The notes under the pieces are model-generated. The model was not told the DNA's origin and ran no database searches. It saw only the letters and a list, made by a program, of their open reading frames with translations. This document shows, in pieces, positions 1 to 9,641 of a DNA stretch of 64,000 nt (position 1 is the stretch's first letter; each line of letters opens with the position of its first letter). Where the stretch lies: contig LUZN01000020.1 of the NCBI GenBank assembly GCA_001603665.1, positions 19,798 to 83,797 of the forward strand, given 5' to 3'. Source of the DNA: Bacteroidales bacterium Bact_22 (lineage in GTDB: Bacteria > Bacteroidota > Bacteroidia > Bacteroidales > F082). The translations under genes were made by a program, and so were the position numbers.

Positions 1-76
1 GACCTTTCTTCAGATATTTCTTATCGATGAAGTTCTCGTAGATACTCTCGTATGGTAATAAAGTTACTTTTTCCAT
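1..76 (-). CDS. 5' end of an unidentified protein (partial)
   Basis: An open frame starts with ATG at 76 and runs off the left edge, giving 25 residues that begin MEKVTLLPYESIYENF and end in a Lys-rich stretch (KKYLKKG). It lies downstream of rfbB on the same strand with a 114-nt gap, so it may be the next member of the rfb transcript. I do not recognise the family from this fragment. The frame is open and the codons look natural, which is the only support. Confidence 0.5.
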   Translation of the reverse strand, partial: MEKVTLLPYESIYENFIDKKYLKKG

Positions 77-190
77 TTTTTAAAAATTAGGGTTATTTTA
101 CTTAAGTGAATTACAAAATATCCCTAGAATCACGGCCAAGGTGTAACTACACGCGCATATCTACACTTCGATTTGATTATATGTGATAAC

Positions 191-1324
191 TTACCTGTTC
201 GCATACATTTCCTTGTAATAATTCTGATAATCGCCACTCGTCACATTATCCATCCACGCCTGATTTTCGAGATACCATTTCACTGTCTTCTCAATGCCTT
301 CCTCGAATTGCAACGATGGTTCCCAGCCAAGTTCGCGTTGAAGTTTTGTCGAATCGATGGCGTAACGCATATCGTGGCCTGCTCTGTCGGTGACAAAAGT
401 GATGAGGTCCATGTCTTCGCCTTCTTTTCTGCCTAAAAGACGGTCGACGGTATTGATGACAACCTTAATGATATCGATGTTTTTCCACTCGTTGAAACCT
501 CCGATGTTATAAGTCTCGGCTATCTTTCCCTTATGGAAGATGAGGTCGATGGCTCTGGCGTGGTCTTCAACATACAACCAGTCGCGCACATTCTCTCCCT
601 TGCCGTAAACCGGAAGCGGTTTTCTATGACGTATATTATTGATAAACAATGGGATAAGCTTCTCCGGGAACTGATACGGACCGTAGTTGTTCGAGCAGTT
701 CGTCACGATAGTCGGAAGTCCGTATGTGTCGTGAAATGCTCTGACAAAATGATCCGAACTGGCTTTCGATGCTGAATATGGGCTATGCGGCTGATATTTC
801 AAATCTTCAGTGAAGAATTTTGAGCCATAAGCCAGATGGTGCTTTCCACTGCTTGCTTTTGTCGTAAACGGAGGCTCGATGCCTTCAGGATCGGTCAGTT
901 CCAGCGCTCCATACACCTCATCGGTTGAGATATGATAGAAACGCTTTCCTTCCCATTTCTCAGGAAGCTGCTCCCATGTCAGTTTCGCGGCCTGCAGCAG
1001 ACTCAAAGTGCCCATCACATTGGTCTGGGCGAAGGTAAACGGGTCTTTTATCGACCTGTCGACATGACTTTCGGCTGCGAGATGAATCACTCCGTCGACA
1101 TTGTATTTCTTGAAGATGTCCATAATGGTCTCAAAGTCACAAATGTCGGCCTTCACAAAGGTGTAGTTAGGCTTGTTCTCGATGTCTTTGAGGTTGGCGA
1201 GGTTACCCGCGTAAGTCAGTTTATCGACGTTAATGATATGATAATCAGGATATTTGTTCACAAAAAGCCGCACGACGTGACTTCCTATGAATCCTGCTCC
1301 TCCGGTGATGATGATGTTTTTCAT
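191..1324 (-). CDS. rfbB: dTDP-glucose 4,6-dehydratase
   Basis: Converts dTDP-glucose to dTDP-4-keto-6-deoxyglucose, second step of dTDP-L-rhamnose synthesis in the cytoplasm. The 377-aa product is an extended short-chain dehydrogenase: NAD-binding GGAGFIGSH at residues 8-16, catalytic TDEVYG at 134-139 (Asp135/Glu136) and YSASK at 183-187. A longer loop between about 150 and 180 is, from memory, normal in Bacteroidota RfbB. It overlaps the stop of rfbD by 4 nt, so translation is probably coupled. The gene order rfbC-rfbD-rfbB lacks rfbA, which sits about 43 kb away at 44732. Confidence 0.96.
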   Translation of the reverse strand: MKNIIITGGAGFIGSHVVRLFVNKYPDYHIINVDKLTYAGNLANLKDIENKPNYTFVKADICDFETIMDIFKKYNVDGVIHLAAESHVDRSIKDPFTFAQTNVMGTLSLLQAAKLTWEQLPEKWEGKRFYHISTDEVYGALELTDPEGIEPPFTTKASSGKHHLAYGSKFFTEDLKYQPHSPYSASKASSDHFVRAFHDTYGLPTIVTNCSNNYGPYQFPEKLIPLFINNIRHRKPLPVYGKGENVRDWLYVEDHARAIDLIFHKGKIAETYNIGGFNEWKNIDIIKVVINTVDRLLGRKEGEDMDLITFVTDRAGHDMRYAIDSTKLQRELGWEPSLQFEEGIEKTVKWYLENQAWMDNVTSGDYQNYYKEMYANR

Positions 1325-2190
1325 ATTCTATTAACGCAGATTTTTAATGATTCTTTCCAATATGGAATCGTGATATTCAATTCTTTCTTGATTTTCGTCT
1401 TGTCGAGCACCGAATAGCTCGGACGCTTGACTTTGCTCGGGAATTCGTCGCTGTGGCACGGCTGGATGTCGCACTTGTTGCCGCTCAGCTCGCATATCTC
1501 TTTGGCGAAGTCGTACCAACTCGTAACTCCTTCATTACTAAAGTTGTAGAGGCTGTTGGCTGTTGGCCATTGGCCGTTGGCATTTTTAAGTTTTTCGATA
1601 AAAACTTCTATCACTTTCGCGAGATCCAAAGCGTATGTCGGGGTGCCTACTTGGTCGAAAACGACTTTCAGACTGTCACGTTCGGCCGTAAGTTTGCGCA
1701 TGGTCTTCACGAAATTGTTGCCAAACTCGCTGTAAAGCCAGGCAGTGCGGATGATTATGTGCTTGCATCCCACTTTTTCGATGGCGCGCTCGCCGAGAAG
1801 CTTGCTTCTACCGTATGCCCCCGTCGGATTCGCAGGCTCCGTCTCCGTCCTCGGAGTATTACCCTCATTTCCGCCGAAGACATAGTCCGTGGAGATGTGG
1901 ATGAGCGTGGCGTCGTTGTCTTTGCATGCCTCCGCGAGATATCCCACCGCCGTTGCGTTAAGCTTCTCGGCGAGCGCCGGCTCATCTTCAGCCTTTTCGA
2001 CGTTGGTATACCCGGCGCAGTTGACAATCACCTCTATCTTCTCGCGTCTCACGCAGTCCATCACGGCTTTTCTGTCGAGAATGTCGAGCTCCTCCACATC
2101 GGTGAAGATGTAGCGGTCGGACGAGTTCTTCGAAACTATCCGCATCTCGTTGCCGAGCTGACCGTTGGCGCCTGTGACTAATATATTCAT
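1321..2190 (-). CDS. rfbD: dTDP-4-dehydrorhamnose reductase
   Basis: Reduces dTDP-4-keto-L-rhamnose to dTDP-L-rhamnose with NAD(P)H. The 289-aa product starts with the dinucleotide-binding motif VTGANGQLG and carries the YGRSK catalytic Tyr/Lys around residue 130. It lies 3 nt after rfbC and overlaps rfbB by 4 nt. One oddity: around residues 203-212 it contains the segment NANGQWPTANS, encoded by a near-tandem 'ttggc' repeat at 1552-1581, which looks like a short repeat inserted in frame in a surface loop. Confidence 0.95.
   Translation of the reverse strand: MNILVTGANGQLGNEMRIVSKNSSDRYIFTDVEELDILDRKAVMDCVRREKIEVIVNCAGYTNVEKAEDEPALAEKLNATAVGYLAEACKDNDATLIHISTDYVFGGNEGNTPRTETEPANPTGAYGRSKLLGERAIEKVGCKHIIIRTAWLYSEFGNNFVKTMRKLTAERDSLKVVFDQVGTPTYALDLAKVIEVFIEKLKNANGQWPTANSLYNFSNEGVTSWYDFAKEICELSGNKCDIQPCHSDEFPSKVKRPSYSVLDKTKIKKELNITIPYWKESLKICVNRI
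1552..1581. repeat. Tandem 'ttggc(c/t)' short repeat inside rfbD
   Basis: The stretch reads gctgttggctgttggccatt followed by ggccgttggca, a run of degenerate decamers built on ttggc. It encodes GQWPTANS-type residues in RfbD without breaking the frame. Similar GQWPTANSQ-encoding repeats are dispersed in Bacteroidota genomes (recollection, not searched here). Confidence 0.55.
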
Positions 2191-2193
2191 CTC

Positions 2194-2754
2194 TTATTTC
2201 TCAAAAACAAATGGCGATTCAAAATCTTTAAACAGAGTGTGATGCTTGTCTTTCTCCGACAAAATAACCTGTTTTTCAGATATTAACCAATTGATATTCA
2301 AATCTTTATCATCCCACTGTAGTGCTCCTTCGCTTTGCGGAGCGTAGTAGTTGTCGCATTTGTACTGAAACACCGCAGTCTCGCTCAGCACGGAGAAACC
2401 ATGGGCAAAGCCGCGCGGGATGAAAAACATACGATGGTTGTCTTCCGAGAGCTCACAAGCCACATGCTGTCCATAGGTCGGCGAGCTTTTGCGGATGTCG
2501 ACGGCCACATCGAGAACTTTGCCTCTCACGCAGCGCACGAGCTTGGCCTGCGCGAACGGAGGTGCCTGAAAATGCAGACCTCTCAGCACGCCGAAACACG
2601 ACCGTGACTCATTGTCCTGTACGAAGTTAACCTTCGCCACCTTTTCCTCAAACTCCCTCTGCGAAAACGACTCAAAAAAATATCCTCTCTCGTCACCAAA
2701 CACCTTCGGTTCGATGATCACCACGCCTTCTATGTCAGTTTTTATGACTTCCAT
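2194..2754 (-). CDS. rfbC: dTDP-4-dehydrorhamnose 3,5-epimerase
   Basis: Epimerises dTDP-4-keto-6-deoxyglucose at C3 and C5. The 186-aa cupin-fold protein has the family marks RGLHFQ (catalytic His near residue 62) and FFIPRGFAHGF (about 120-130) with a downstream Tyr in YKCDNYYAP. It is the first gene of the minus-strand operon rfbC-rfbD-rfbB, with a good promoter match at 2781-2813 about 30 nt upstream of its start codon. Confidence 0.96.
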   Translation of the reverse strand: MEVIKTDIEGVVIIEPKVFGDERGYFFESFSQREFEEKVAKVNFVQDNESRSCFGVLRGLHFQAPPFAQAKLVRCVRGKVLDVAVDIRKSSPTYGQHVACELSEDNHRMFFIPRGFAHGFSVLSETAVFQYKCDNYYAPQSEGALQWDDKDLNINWLISEKQVILSEKDKHHTLFKDFESPFVFEK

Positions 2755-2780
2755 CTAGCAAAAAATGTACAATTAACCTG

Positions 2781-2813
2781 CAAAAATACATATTTAAATT
2801 TTAATATCAAAGG
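2781..2813 (-). promoter_or_regulatory. Bacteroidota-type promoter of the rfbCDB operon
   Basis: Read on the minus strand, there is a TTTG (-33 element) at 2811-2808 and TATTTTTG (-7 element, consensus TAnnTTTG) at 2788-2781, separated by 19 bp, the spacing expected for the Bacteroidota primary sigma factor. The rfbC start codon is at 2754. Confidence 0.6.
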
Positions 2814-2822
2814 AAAAAGTAG

Positions 2823-2830
2823 TATTTTTG
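2823..2830 (+). promoter_or_regulatory. -7 element (TATTTTTG) upstream of tsaB
   Basis: TATTTTTG matches TAnnTTTG and lies 17 nt before the tsaB start at 2848, so the leader would be very short. I see no convincing -33 TTTG at the right distance. It is divergent from the rfb promoter in the same 93-bp gap. Confidence 0.45.
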
Positions 2831-2847
2831 CAAAAAATTCGAAAAAC

Positions 2848-3522
2848 ATGATTCTCTGTTTGGAAACTGCTACGCCGTCGTGTTCGGTGGCTTTAGTGCA
2901 TAATGGCGAGGTTTTGGCTTGCGAGGAAGACCCGAAAGGCCAGAATCACAGCGAAAAAATCACCCTTTTCATCGATAAGGTGATGAAAACAGCGGGTATT
3001 TCTTACGATCAACTCGACGCCGTCGCCGTCAGCATGGGACCGGGCTCCTACACCGGCCTCCGCATCGGCGTGAGCACCGCCAAAGGCATCTGCTACGCGG
3101 TCTCCAAACCGTTAATCGCCGTGGAAACGCTGCATGCGATGGCATATGGCTGTAAAAACAACGGCTTTTTGATCCCGATGATCGACGCCCGCCGCATGGA
3201 GGTCTACGCCGCCATCTTCGACGAAAACGTCAATAAAATAAAGGACACCGAGGCCCTCATCATCGACGAGAACTCGTTCGCTGAGTTGAAGAAAGATCAT
3301 CATCTGTACCTCTTCGGCGACGGCGCCGATAAATGCGCCGAACTCTTCGAAAACGACGATAAAATCACCGTAATCAAAGAGTTCTACTGCTCAGCGAAGT
3401 ATATGAACATCATCGCACAACGTAAGCTCGACGCCAAAGACTTCGTCGATGTGGCTTATTTCGAGCCTTTCTACCTCAAGGACTTCGTCCCTGGCACCCC
3501 AACCGTCAAGGGTTTACACTAA
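2848..3522 (+). CDS. tsaB: tRNA threonylcarbamoyladenosine biosynthesis protein TsaB
   Basis: Non-catalytic partner of TsaD in forming t6A37 on ANN-decoding tRNAs; known to assemble with TsaD and TsaE. The 224-aa sequence opens with the ASKHA phosphate-binding segment LCLETATPSCSVAL, followed by the NHSEKI and GPGSYTGLRIGVSTAKGI motifs typical of TsaB/YeaZ. It is transcribed alone. Its last 17 bp overlap the end of the convergent alpha-2-macroglobulin gene. Confidence 0.95.
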   Translation: MILCLETATPSCSVALVHNGEVLACEEDPKGQNHSEKITLFIDKVMKTAGISYDQLDAVAVSMGPGSYTGLRIGVSTAKGICYAVSKPLIAVETLHAMAYGCKNNGFLIPMIDARRMEVYAAIFDENVNKIKDTEALIIDENSFAELKKDHHLYLFGDGADKCAELFENDDKITVIKEFYCSAKYMNIIAQRKLDAKDFVDVAYFEPFYLKDFVPGTPTVKGLH

Positions 3523-6500
3523 TCCTCGATCCGTTTGAATATGCTCCGAACTCCGGCGCATACTGGCACTGAATCTGCGCGTATCCGGCGCTGAAACTGC
3601 CGTCTTTTGTCACGTACAACTCGTACGAAACAGTGTGCTTGCCCTTTGGCAGACTTTCGAAGAAATATTCCATCGAAACATCAGTAGTGCTTTGATAATA
3701 CCAAAGTCCATTGTCCCAATGGTAGCGCGAAAGCTGCTCCACCGGCTCGAAGCAGGCGCCCCGCAGGTCCTTCAGGTACACAAACTCCATGTCCTGACTG
3801 TTCTCAAACGTGATTTCCACCTTGACTTTATCGCCCACCTTGACGTTTTCAGGTATGATAAGCTCGCGTTTGATCTTCATCACGTCGTTGTGTTTCTGCA
3901 CCTTGTCGATAGGCACGAAATACTGCCTGAAAACGCCGCCCCAAACCACATGATTCGAGTGGTTTTCAACCGTCACCTTGACGCTGTCATCGTTAACAAT
4001 CATTGATGCTTCCGCGCTTTCGGCACTCCAGTTGGTGCCGCGGTTCATGAGGGCGAAGATGGCCTCCACCGTGGCGCGCTCGTTCTCCCACATATTGGTG
4101 CGTTTCTGCGTGAGAATCCACAGACGCATATTGTCGATTTCGTCGGCGATAGGTTCAATTTCATTGAACGCCTCCAAAATCCTTGCTTCAGTCTCCACGC
4201 TGATATAACGCCAGTACATTCCGAGTTCGTTCTTGAGAGCGCGCTCACGCAGCGACTTGACGACTAGTTTGGCTATTTCGCCGTGGTTGTTTCTGTTGAG
4301 TATCAGGGCGATGTAAGACTGCTCTTCAATACTGAAACGTCGCCAGTCGCTGTATAACTTCCTGATAAAGAAGTCTTTAGCCTCGTTGAACTTGTCGCTT
4401 GTTTCGTAATCGAAATAACTCATCGCATAGAGTTCCTGCATCGTCATGAAGCCGCAGATGGCGTCTTTTTTCTTCTTCGGCGTGTCGAGTTTCTTATATC
4501 TCGTAATCACTTCATTTTCAAGGAAATGGAAGGCTTTTTCGGTCATCTCCGTGTTGTCGCCCAGATGACCGAGTCCGCACAGGATATACTGCGTGATGTA
4601 CTCGCTTTCAGGCATGCCTTCGATCCACGACCAGCCACCGTTGACGGTCTGTTTTTTCTCAAGAATGCTCAGCGCTGAAGCGAGATTTTTGTCAATAGCT
4701 TCAGTATCAAAGAGTTTTGCGACGTTGGCGCGTTGCTGGGACTCGCTCTTGGCCTCAAGCACCCATGGCGTTTCCTTTAACAAAATAGCCTTCAGTTCTT
4801 CGTATTTCTGCAGTTCCGACAAGGTGTCGCCTTCGTGGTCATCCAGCATTTCCTTGATGTTCGGATTGTTTGCGATAATTTCCTGAGCCATCTTGTTGGT
4901 GAAATATCTGTTGAAGGCTGTCATCGCGTATTTCTCATCGCCATCGGCGAGATATGGCAAGGCCTGAATCGCGTAAAACATAGGATTTGCGTTGAAATTC
5001 AGCTTCACGTCGTAGTTGCGCTCATTATCATTCTTGATGTTAAACTCGTATTCCTCGTTGGTATTGGCCTTCGTCGTGAGCGAGTAGGTCTGAGTGAGGA
5101 ACACTTCGGAGCTCAACACTGGCAGCAGATGCTGCTCGGCATCGCTGAAACCGCCAGTGATTGCTGAGAAACGGAATGTCAGCACTCCGAGGTCTTTGCG
5201 CATCGCCACTTTCCAGCGCACCCTACGGCTCTGATTGGCCGGAACCTTCATATGCTTGATGTCTTGAGCCAAGATAAGGTCGACAGGATTCCCGTTTTCG
5301 TCGAAAATCTCAAGTTTTGCTTCTGGATAAGCGAATTCGTCACTCATATTGATGACGTTGGCGGCAATCCAGAGCGTGTCTTCGTCGTAGGCAAACCTCG
5401 GCATGTCGGCCATAATCATCAACGGCTGCTGTGTGACGACGGTTGTCTCATAGTTGCCGACTTTCAAATCTTTACTATATGTCAAAACCTTGAAATTCCA
5501 GCGTGTCAGCGCGTCAGGCATGGTGAAGGTGAAGGTGCAGTCGCCGTTTTCGTCGGTCCGCAGGTTAGGGTAGAAGAATGCCGTCTCGTTGAAGTCTTTA
5601 CGGATCTTTGCGGGCTGGATTTCCTGTTGTTGCGCACCTTCAGCCGAGGCTGTTTCTTTCAACTCTTGAGCTATGGCGGCATTCCCCGCAGGTGTGGCAT
5701 CCTCTGTAATGACATACTCATACTCTTCGTCCATAACTAAGGTCTTCGCGTAGAGATTTCTATGGCCAAATCTGTTCCAATGACGCGGCAGCAAAGGCAT
5801 ATCCGAATACACGCTATTTTCCTCGATAAAGAAATGCGAGATGTAATAATACTGCGATTTTCGTTTTGTATCGAAACTTCTGTCTGACATTATTGTGCTG
5901 CTCGCAGGTATCGACGGCAGGGTGTTGAACGACCAGCTGAGCGCAGCGAAGTTGTCGAGAGCGGCATCGTACATCACAGCAAACATTGGCACTTTCACTG
6001 GATTGCCCTTATAATCCTTCACTGTCACGCTCCATGTCTCCTCCGAACCCGGCAAGATTTTATTACGCTCCGTGTTCAGCACTATATCCAACTTCATATT
6101 GTCGAACGGCACCTCAACAAAGTCGATGTGTCGCATCTCAGTATTGTATTTCACCAACGCTACTTGGAAATCCATCCGACCGCGGTCCTCTTCCTTTACT
6201 TTGTACGAGAACTTGTAAATACTGTTGTTCAGGCTCACGCGCTCCGACTTGAGAATCTTCTTGCCGCTCTTTACCATCACCAGCGCCGAAACATTCTTTT
6301 CCGATGAACCGACATAATAATTTATCGTCTCGCCAGGCTGAACCGAAGTCTTGTCGATATTTGTCCAAAGCATTGATTTATAAGGCATCTTCTTTGATTT
6401 TATATCGTGCACGACATATTTTTTTGAGAAGGCCGAAAGAGTGTCATCGACCGAGCGAAGTTCAATAATGTATTGTGCCGGAGTTAGTTTCTTATCCTTC

Positions 6501-8944
6501 AATAGCTTGGCTTTGCCATCGACATCTAAAACTCCCTGAAAAACGATTTCTTTGGTAATGTTTTCTTTAGAATAATAATCGAATTTCGGGAAATAGGCCT
6601 TGAGCAGAACATCACTCAGAATCTTTCTGTCAAAATCGCCTAAATTTTTGGGATATTTATCTATATCATTGATTTTGAATACCTTATATTCGACTTTGGT
6701 GTTAGCTGGCTTACCGTTGATATTTGTCACGTTGACCATAAGGTTGTTAAGATCGCTGACGTCGATAGTCTCATCGTTGTTCGACAACGAGATGTTATAT
6801 TTATTATAGGTAGCGGTGATTCTGAACGAGCCTCTTTGTGATTCGCCTTGCTTATTTGTGGCTGTCACCTCAATCTCATAAGTGTACTGCGGAATGTTGA
6901 CAACAGGCACGTAATCCGACGGTTTCAGCTGAAAATCAATGTTATACGTGCCGTCGACTGCCGTAACGCCTTCGCCTAGCGAGATGGTCTCATCGTCGAC
7001 ATAATACGGTACCCAATCCCAGAAACGGAACGGGAAATATGTCTTTCTAACGATTTGATATTTGAATTCTACGTTATCGAGACCGAATCCCGAGAGTGCA
7101 GCCACCTTGCCCGAAATGGTAACGCTGTCGCCGATTTTGTATTCCTTCTCAGGCGATTCGAAAGTCACCTCGAAGGTCGGACGCTTGTATTCTTCAACCT
7201 GCACGAATGCCGAGTTATGCTCGCCGACAATATAAAAATAGCCGTTGACTCTGTCGGTAGGGATGGTAAAACTGCCGCTTACCCTACCATATTCGTCGGT
7301 TGTAAGATGCAGAGTGTCAATAGTTTGCATGTTTGGATCTTGGAATGTAAAAGTGGTCTCGTAGTTAGGCACCACTTCCTTTGTCGTTGAGTTTCCGCGC
7401 AACACTATACAACTGAATTGCACCGTCTGTCCGGGACGATAGATGGCGCGGTCGGTAAAAATTCTGCTCTGAATCGTGAGGTTCTGATTTACATGGTTTT
7501 TATAATAGTTGAAAACTCCCATCGACATCAGGGTGTCCTCGCCGTGGTAAAGATCGATGAAATACCTGTTGTTATTGGTCTTGGGAGCGACGATAAAACC
7601 GTTTTTGTCGCTCACTGCATCGCCTAAATCCTTGCGTTCGTACGATTTTGTCTTGTACGAATAGTTGCTTTCCGAAAAATGTGCCTTCACATTGTTCATA
7701 GGCTGTCCGCTCTCACGATTCACCACGTAAATGTTGAGCCCGTCGTCGGTCTCGAGGTTGAAAAATGCGAGGTCGCTGACCTGGAACGGCACAACAATCA
7801 GGTTATCCTTGTCGTCAAATTTTGTGTTATTCGAGAAGACGAGGTAATAAATTCCGTAATGCAATGCCGGCAGGGCGATGAGCGTCGAATGCTCGCAATA
7901 GTCAGTCTCGTAAGGCAGTTTCACGATGTTCTCAATGACGAGCTCCTTGCCGGCAAGAGCATCGATGAGCTTTTCGTTGTCGAGCTGCGAGAGATTAATG
8001 AAATCTTTTGTGGAAACCTTGTAAAGTTTATATTTAGCGCCGGTTGTGTTACGATATGTTAGTCCGACAGGCACAGCCTGACCTGCCACGCACACGCTGT
8101 TCAGCTGTACGGCTACGCTTTTCTTCGTTATAGAAGTAAGATATTCCTCGCATTGCTTGTAAAGCGGATGGTTTTTATCAAGCAAAGTTATGGTTTCGTC
8201 GCATAGTTTTTTTGCCTCGACATATTCATTTACATAAGTAAGATACTCGATCTGCTTGATTTTTATCTTCGCAATGAATTCATTATCAGTGCATTCGTCG
8301 GCCAGTTTGGTAAAATCGTCGTAGTTTTTATCAGTAACTTGTCCGAGCTGGTTAATCCTATTATTATAATAAGCCTTCGTGTATTCGTTTTCGAGGTCGA
8401 AGGCAAGAAGCTTTTCGTAAAGATTCTGTTTGTCGGCAAACCAGAAGTACTCACTTATCAGACAATGCATTACGTAGTCGTAGAGCGTCGGCTCGAGATC
8501 GATGTCGAAGACGGTATGGTCGTTTTCCGACTGGAAAAGATCGGCATATTGCTCCATCGAGACGGTCTTGATGAAATCGTCGTCCTGATAGCCGATAACG
8601 TCGTCATATTTTGACTTAAATTTAGCGATTTCGACGTTCAGAATCACCTGCGAAGCCTTGGAAAGCTTGGGGAGATACGACTTACAATAACCCACGATGG
8701 TATCCTCGGGATTCTCCTCTTTCATGTTGAGGATATCGCTGCGGCGGAGCACTGTCTTGAGCAGCTGGACGTCGTTTTTGTCCTTCAGTGCCTGTTTTTC
8801 GATGTTGTTCAGCACTTTTTCGGCCGATTCGGGAAGCAGGTTGGAGATGTTTTCATCGTACTCCTTCCACATTTTTTGATAATCTTGAGCGTTGATACTC
8901 AATGATATAGCTAATGCTATTATGAAAAATGCGATTTTTTTCAT
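3506..8944 (-). CDS. Alpha-2-macroglobulin family protein lacking the thioester
   Basis: A 1812-aa exported protein. I start it at ATG 8944 because this gives a clear signal peptide (MKKIAFFIIALAISLSINAQ); the longer frame to 8989 only adds 15 unrelated residues. There is no lipobox Cys, so it is probably periplasmic or released. It has a helical N-terminal part (to about 280), macroglobulin beta domains with the MG2-like motif FTDRAIYRPGQTV near 496-508, the A2M core segment FFYPNLRTDENG near 1120, and an alpha-alpha toroid from about 1320. Bacterial members act as protease traps or structural partners. At about residue 1330, where the thioester CxEQ should be, the sequence is DEKYAMTAFNRYF, so covalent trapping is not possible by that route. 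Confidence 0.9.
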   Translation of the reverse strand: MKKIAFFIIALAISLSINAQDYQKMWKEYDENISNLLPESAEKVLNNIEKQALKDKNDVQLLKTVLRRSDILNMKEENPEDTIVGYCKSYLPKLSKASQVILNVEIAKFKSKYDDVIGYQDDDFIKTVSMEQYADLFQSENDHTVFDIDLEPTLYDYVMHCLISEYFWFADKQNLYEKLLAFDLENEYTKAYYNNRINQLGQVTDKNYDDFTKLADECTDNEFIAKIKIKQIEYLTYVNEYVEAKKLCDETITLLDKNHPLYKQCEEYLTSITKKSVAVQLNSVCVAGQAVPVGLTYRNTTGAKYKLYKVSTKDFINLSQLDNEKLIDALAGKELVIENIVKLPYETDYCEHSTLIALPALHYGIYYLVFSNNTKFDDKDNLIVVPFQVSDLAFFNLETDDGLNIYVVNRESGQPMNNVKAHFSESNYSYKTKSYERKDLGDAVSDKNGFIVAPKTNNNRYFIDLYHGEDTLMSMGVFNYYKNHVNQNLTIQSRIFTDRAIYRPGQTVQFSCIVLRGNSTTKEVVPNYETTFTFQDPNMQTIDTLHLTTDEYGRVSGSFTIPTDRVNGYFYIVGEHNSAFVQVEEYKRPTFEVTFESPEKEYKIGDSVTISGKVAALSGFGLDNVEFKYQIVRKTYFPFRFWDWVPYYVDDETISLGEGVTAVDGTYNIDFQLKPSDYVPVVNIPQYTYEIEVTATNKQGESQRGSFRITATYNKYNISLSNNDETIDVSDLNNLMVNVTNINGKPANTKVEYKVFKINDIDKYPKNLGDFDRKILSDVLLKAYFPKFDYYSKENITKEIVFQGVLDVDGKAKLLKDKKLTPAQYIIELRSVDDTLSAFSKKYVVHDIKSKKMPYKSMLWTNIDKTSVQPGETINYYVGSSEKNVSALVMVKSGKKILKSERVSLNNSIYKFSYKVKEEDRGRMDFQVALVKYNTEMRHIDFVEVPFDNMKLDIVLNTERNKILPGSEETWSVTVKDYKGNPVKVPMFAVMYDAALDNFAALSWSFNTLPSIPASSTIMSDRSFDTKRKSQYYYISHFFIEENSVYSDMPLLPRHWNRFGHRNLYAKTLVMDEEYEYVITEDATPAGNAAIAQELKETASAEGAQQQEIQPAKIRKDFNETAFFYPNLRTDENGDCTFTFTMPDALTRWNFKVLTYSKDLKVGNYETTVVTQQPLMIMADMPRFAYDEDTLWIAANVINMSDEFAYPEAKLEIFDENGNPVDLILAQDIKHMKVPANQSRRVRWKVAMRKDLGVLTFRFSAITGGFSDAEQHLLPVLSSEVFLTQTYSLTTKANTNEEYEFNIKNDNERNYDVKLNFNANPMFYAIQALPYLADGDEKYAMTAFNRYFTNKMAQEIIANNPNIKEMLDDHEGDTLSELQKYEELKAILLKETPWVLEAKSESQQRANVAKLFDTEAIDKNLASALSILEKKQTVNGGWSWIEGMPESEYITQYILCGLGHLGDNTEMTEKAFHFLENEVITRYKKLDTPKKKKDAICGFMTMQELYAMSYFDYETSDKFNEAKDFFIRKLYSDWRRFSIEEQSYIALILNRNNHGEIAKLVVKSLRERALKNELGMYWRYISVETEARILEAFNEIEPIADEIDNMRLWILTQKRTNMWENERATVEAIFALMNRGTNWSAESAEASMIVNDDSVKVTVENHSNHVVWGGVFRQYFVPIDKVQKHNDVMKIKRELIIPENVKVGDKVKVEITFENSQDMEFVYLKDLRGACFEPVEQLSRYHWDNGLWYYQSTTDVSMEYFFESLPKGKHTVSYELYVTKDGSFSAGYAQIQCQYAPEFGAYSNGSRISVNP

Positions 8945-8990
8945 AGCAATAAAATTTATTCGGTAAAATAATAACAAAAATCGTGCCAAA

Positions 8991-9584
8991 TTATTGTTGC
9001 TCTTGGCCTTTCTCCTCCATCGCCTTCTTGTAACACTCGCGGCAGAGCGGTTCGTAGCTCTCGGTCTCGCCCAGCACGACGAGCTTGTCGCCGGCGATTT
9101 TACGGTAGGAATACTGCGCCAGACTTCCGCAGCGCATGCAGATGGCGTGTACCTTGGTGACGTCTTCGGCTATGGCCATCAGCTGAGGCATCGGACCGAA
9201 CGGCTTGCCCATGAAGTCCATGTCGAGACCAGCCACCACCACTCTAATCCCTTGATTAGCAAGCTGTTGACATACGTCGATAAGTTCGTTGCCGAAAAAC
9301 TGGGCCTCGTCGATGCCTATCACGTCGCATTCGTTTGAGTAGAATAGAATCTGCTGGGCGTTTTCCACCGGGATGGAATGCAGGGCGTTGGAGTTATGCG
9401 ACACCACGTCTTCTTCTGAGTATCTCGTATCGATTCCCGGCTTGAAGATTTCGACCCTTAACTTGGCGATTCGGGCGCGGTTCAGACGACGGATCAACTC
9501 CTCGGTTTTGCCCGAAAACATTGAGCCGCACACCACTTCAATCCATCCTTGCGATTTATTATGAGAATCTTTTTCGAGAAACAT
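8991..9584 (-). CDS. tdk: Thymidine kinase (type II)
   Basis: Phosphorylates thymidine in the salvage pathway. The 197-aa product from ATG 9584 begins [20 protein letters not shown]; the in-frame extension to 9836 would run through the divergent gene and has no homology, so I reject it. Motifs: P-loop [14 protein letters not shown] near residues 20-33, DEAQFF (Walker B/lid) near 105, and zinc-binding CMRCG plus CRECY in the C-terminal lasso. It lies 46 nt upstream of the alpha-2-macroglobulin gene, on the same strand. Confidence 0.95.
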   Translation of the reverse strand: MFLEKDSHNKSQGWIEVVCGSMFSGKTEELIRRLNRARIAKLRVEIFKPGIDTRYSEEDVVSHNSNALHSIPVENAQQILFYSNECDVIGIDEAQFFGNELIDVCQQLANQGIRVVVAGLDMDFMGKPFGPMPQLMAIAEDVTKVHAICMRCGSLAQYSYRKIAGDKLVVLGETESYEPLCRECYKKAMEEKGQEQQ

Positions 9585-9607
9585 ATACGACGCGTTTAAA
9601 TTTTTTA

Positions 9608-9629
9608 TAATTTTGTAGCTACAAAAATA
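9608..9629. promoter_or_regulatory. Overlapping divergent -7 elements for tdk and the 9642 gene
   Basis: TAATTTTG at 9608-9615 (plus strand) points to the gene at 9642; the reverse complement TATTTTTG at 9629-9622 points to tdk at 9584. Both fit TAnnTTTG and sit in a 57-bp gap, so the two polymerase sites overlap and should exclude each other. Confidence 0.45.
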
Positions 9630-9641
9630 AGGAATTTTATC

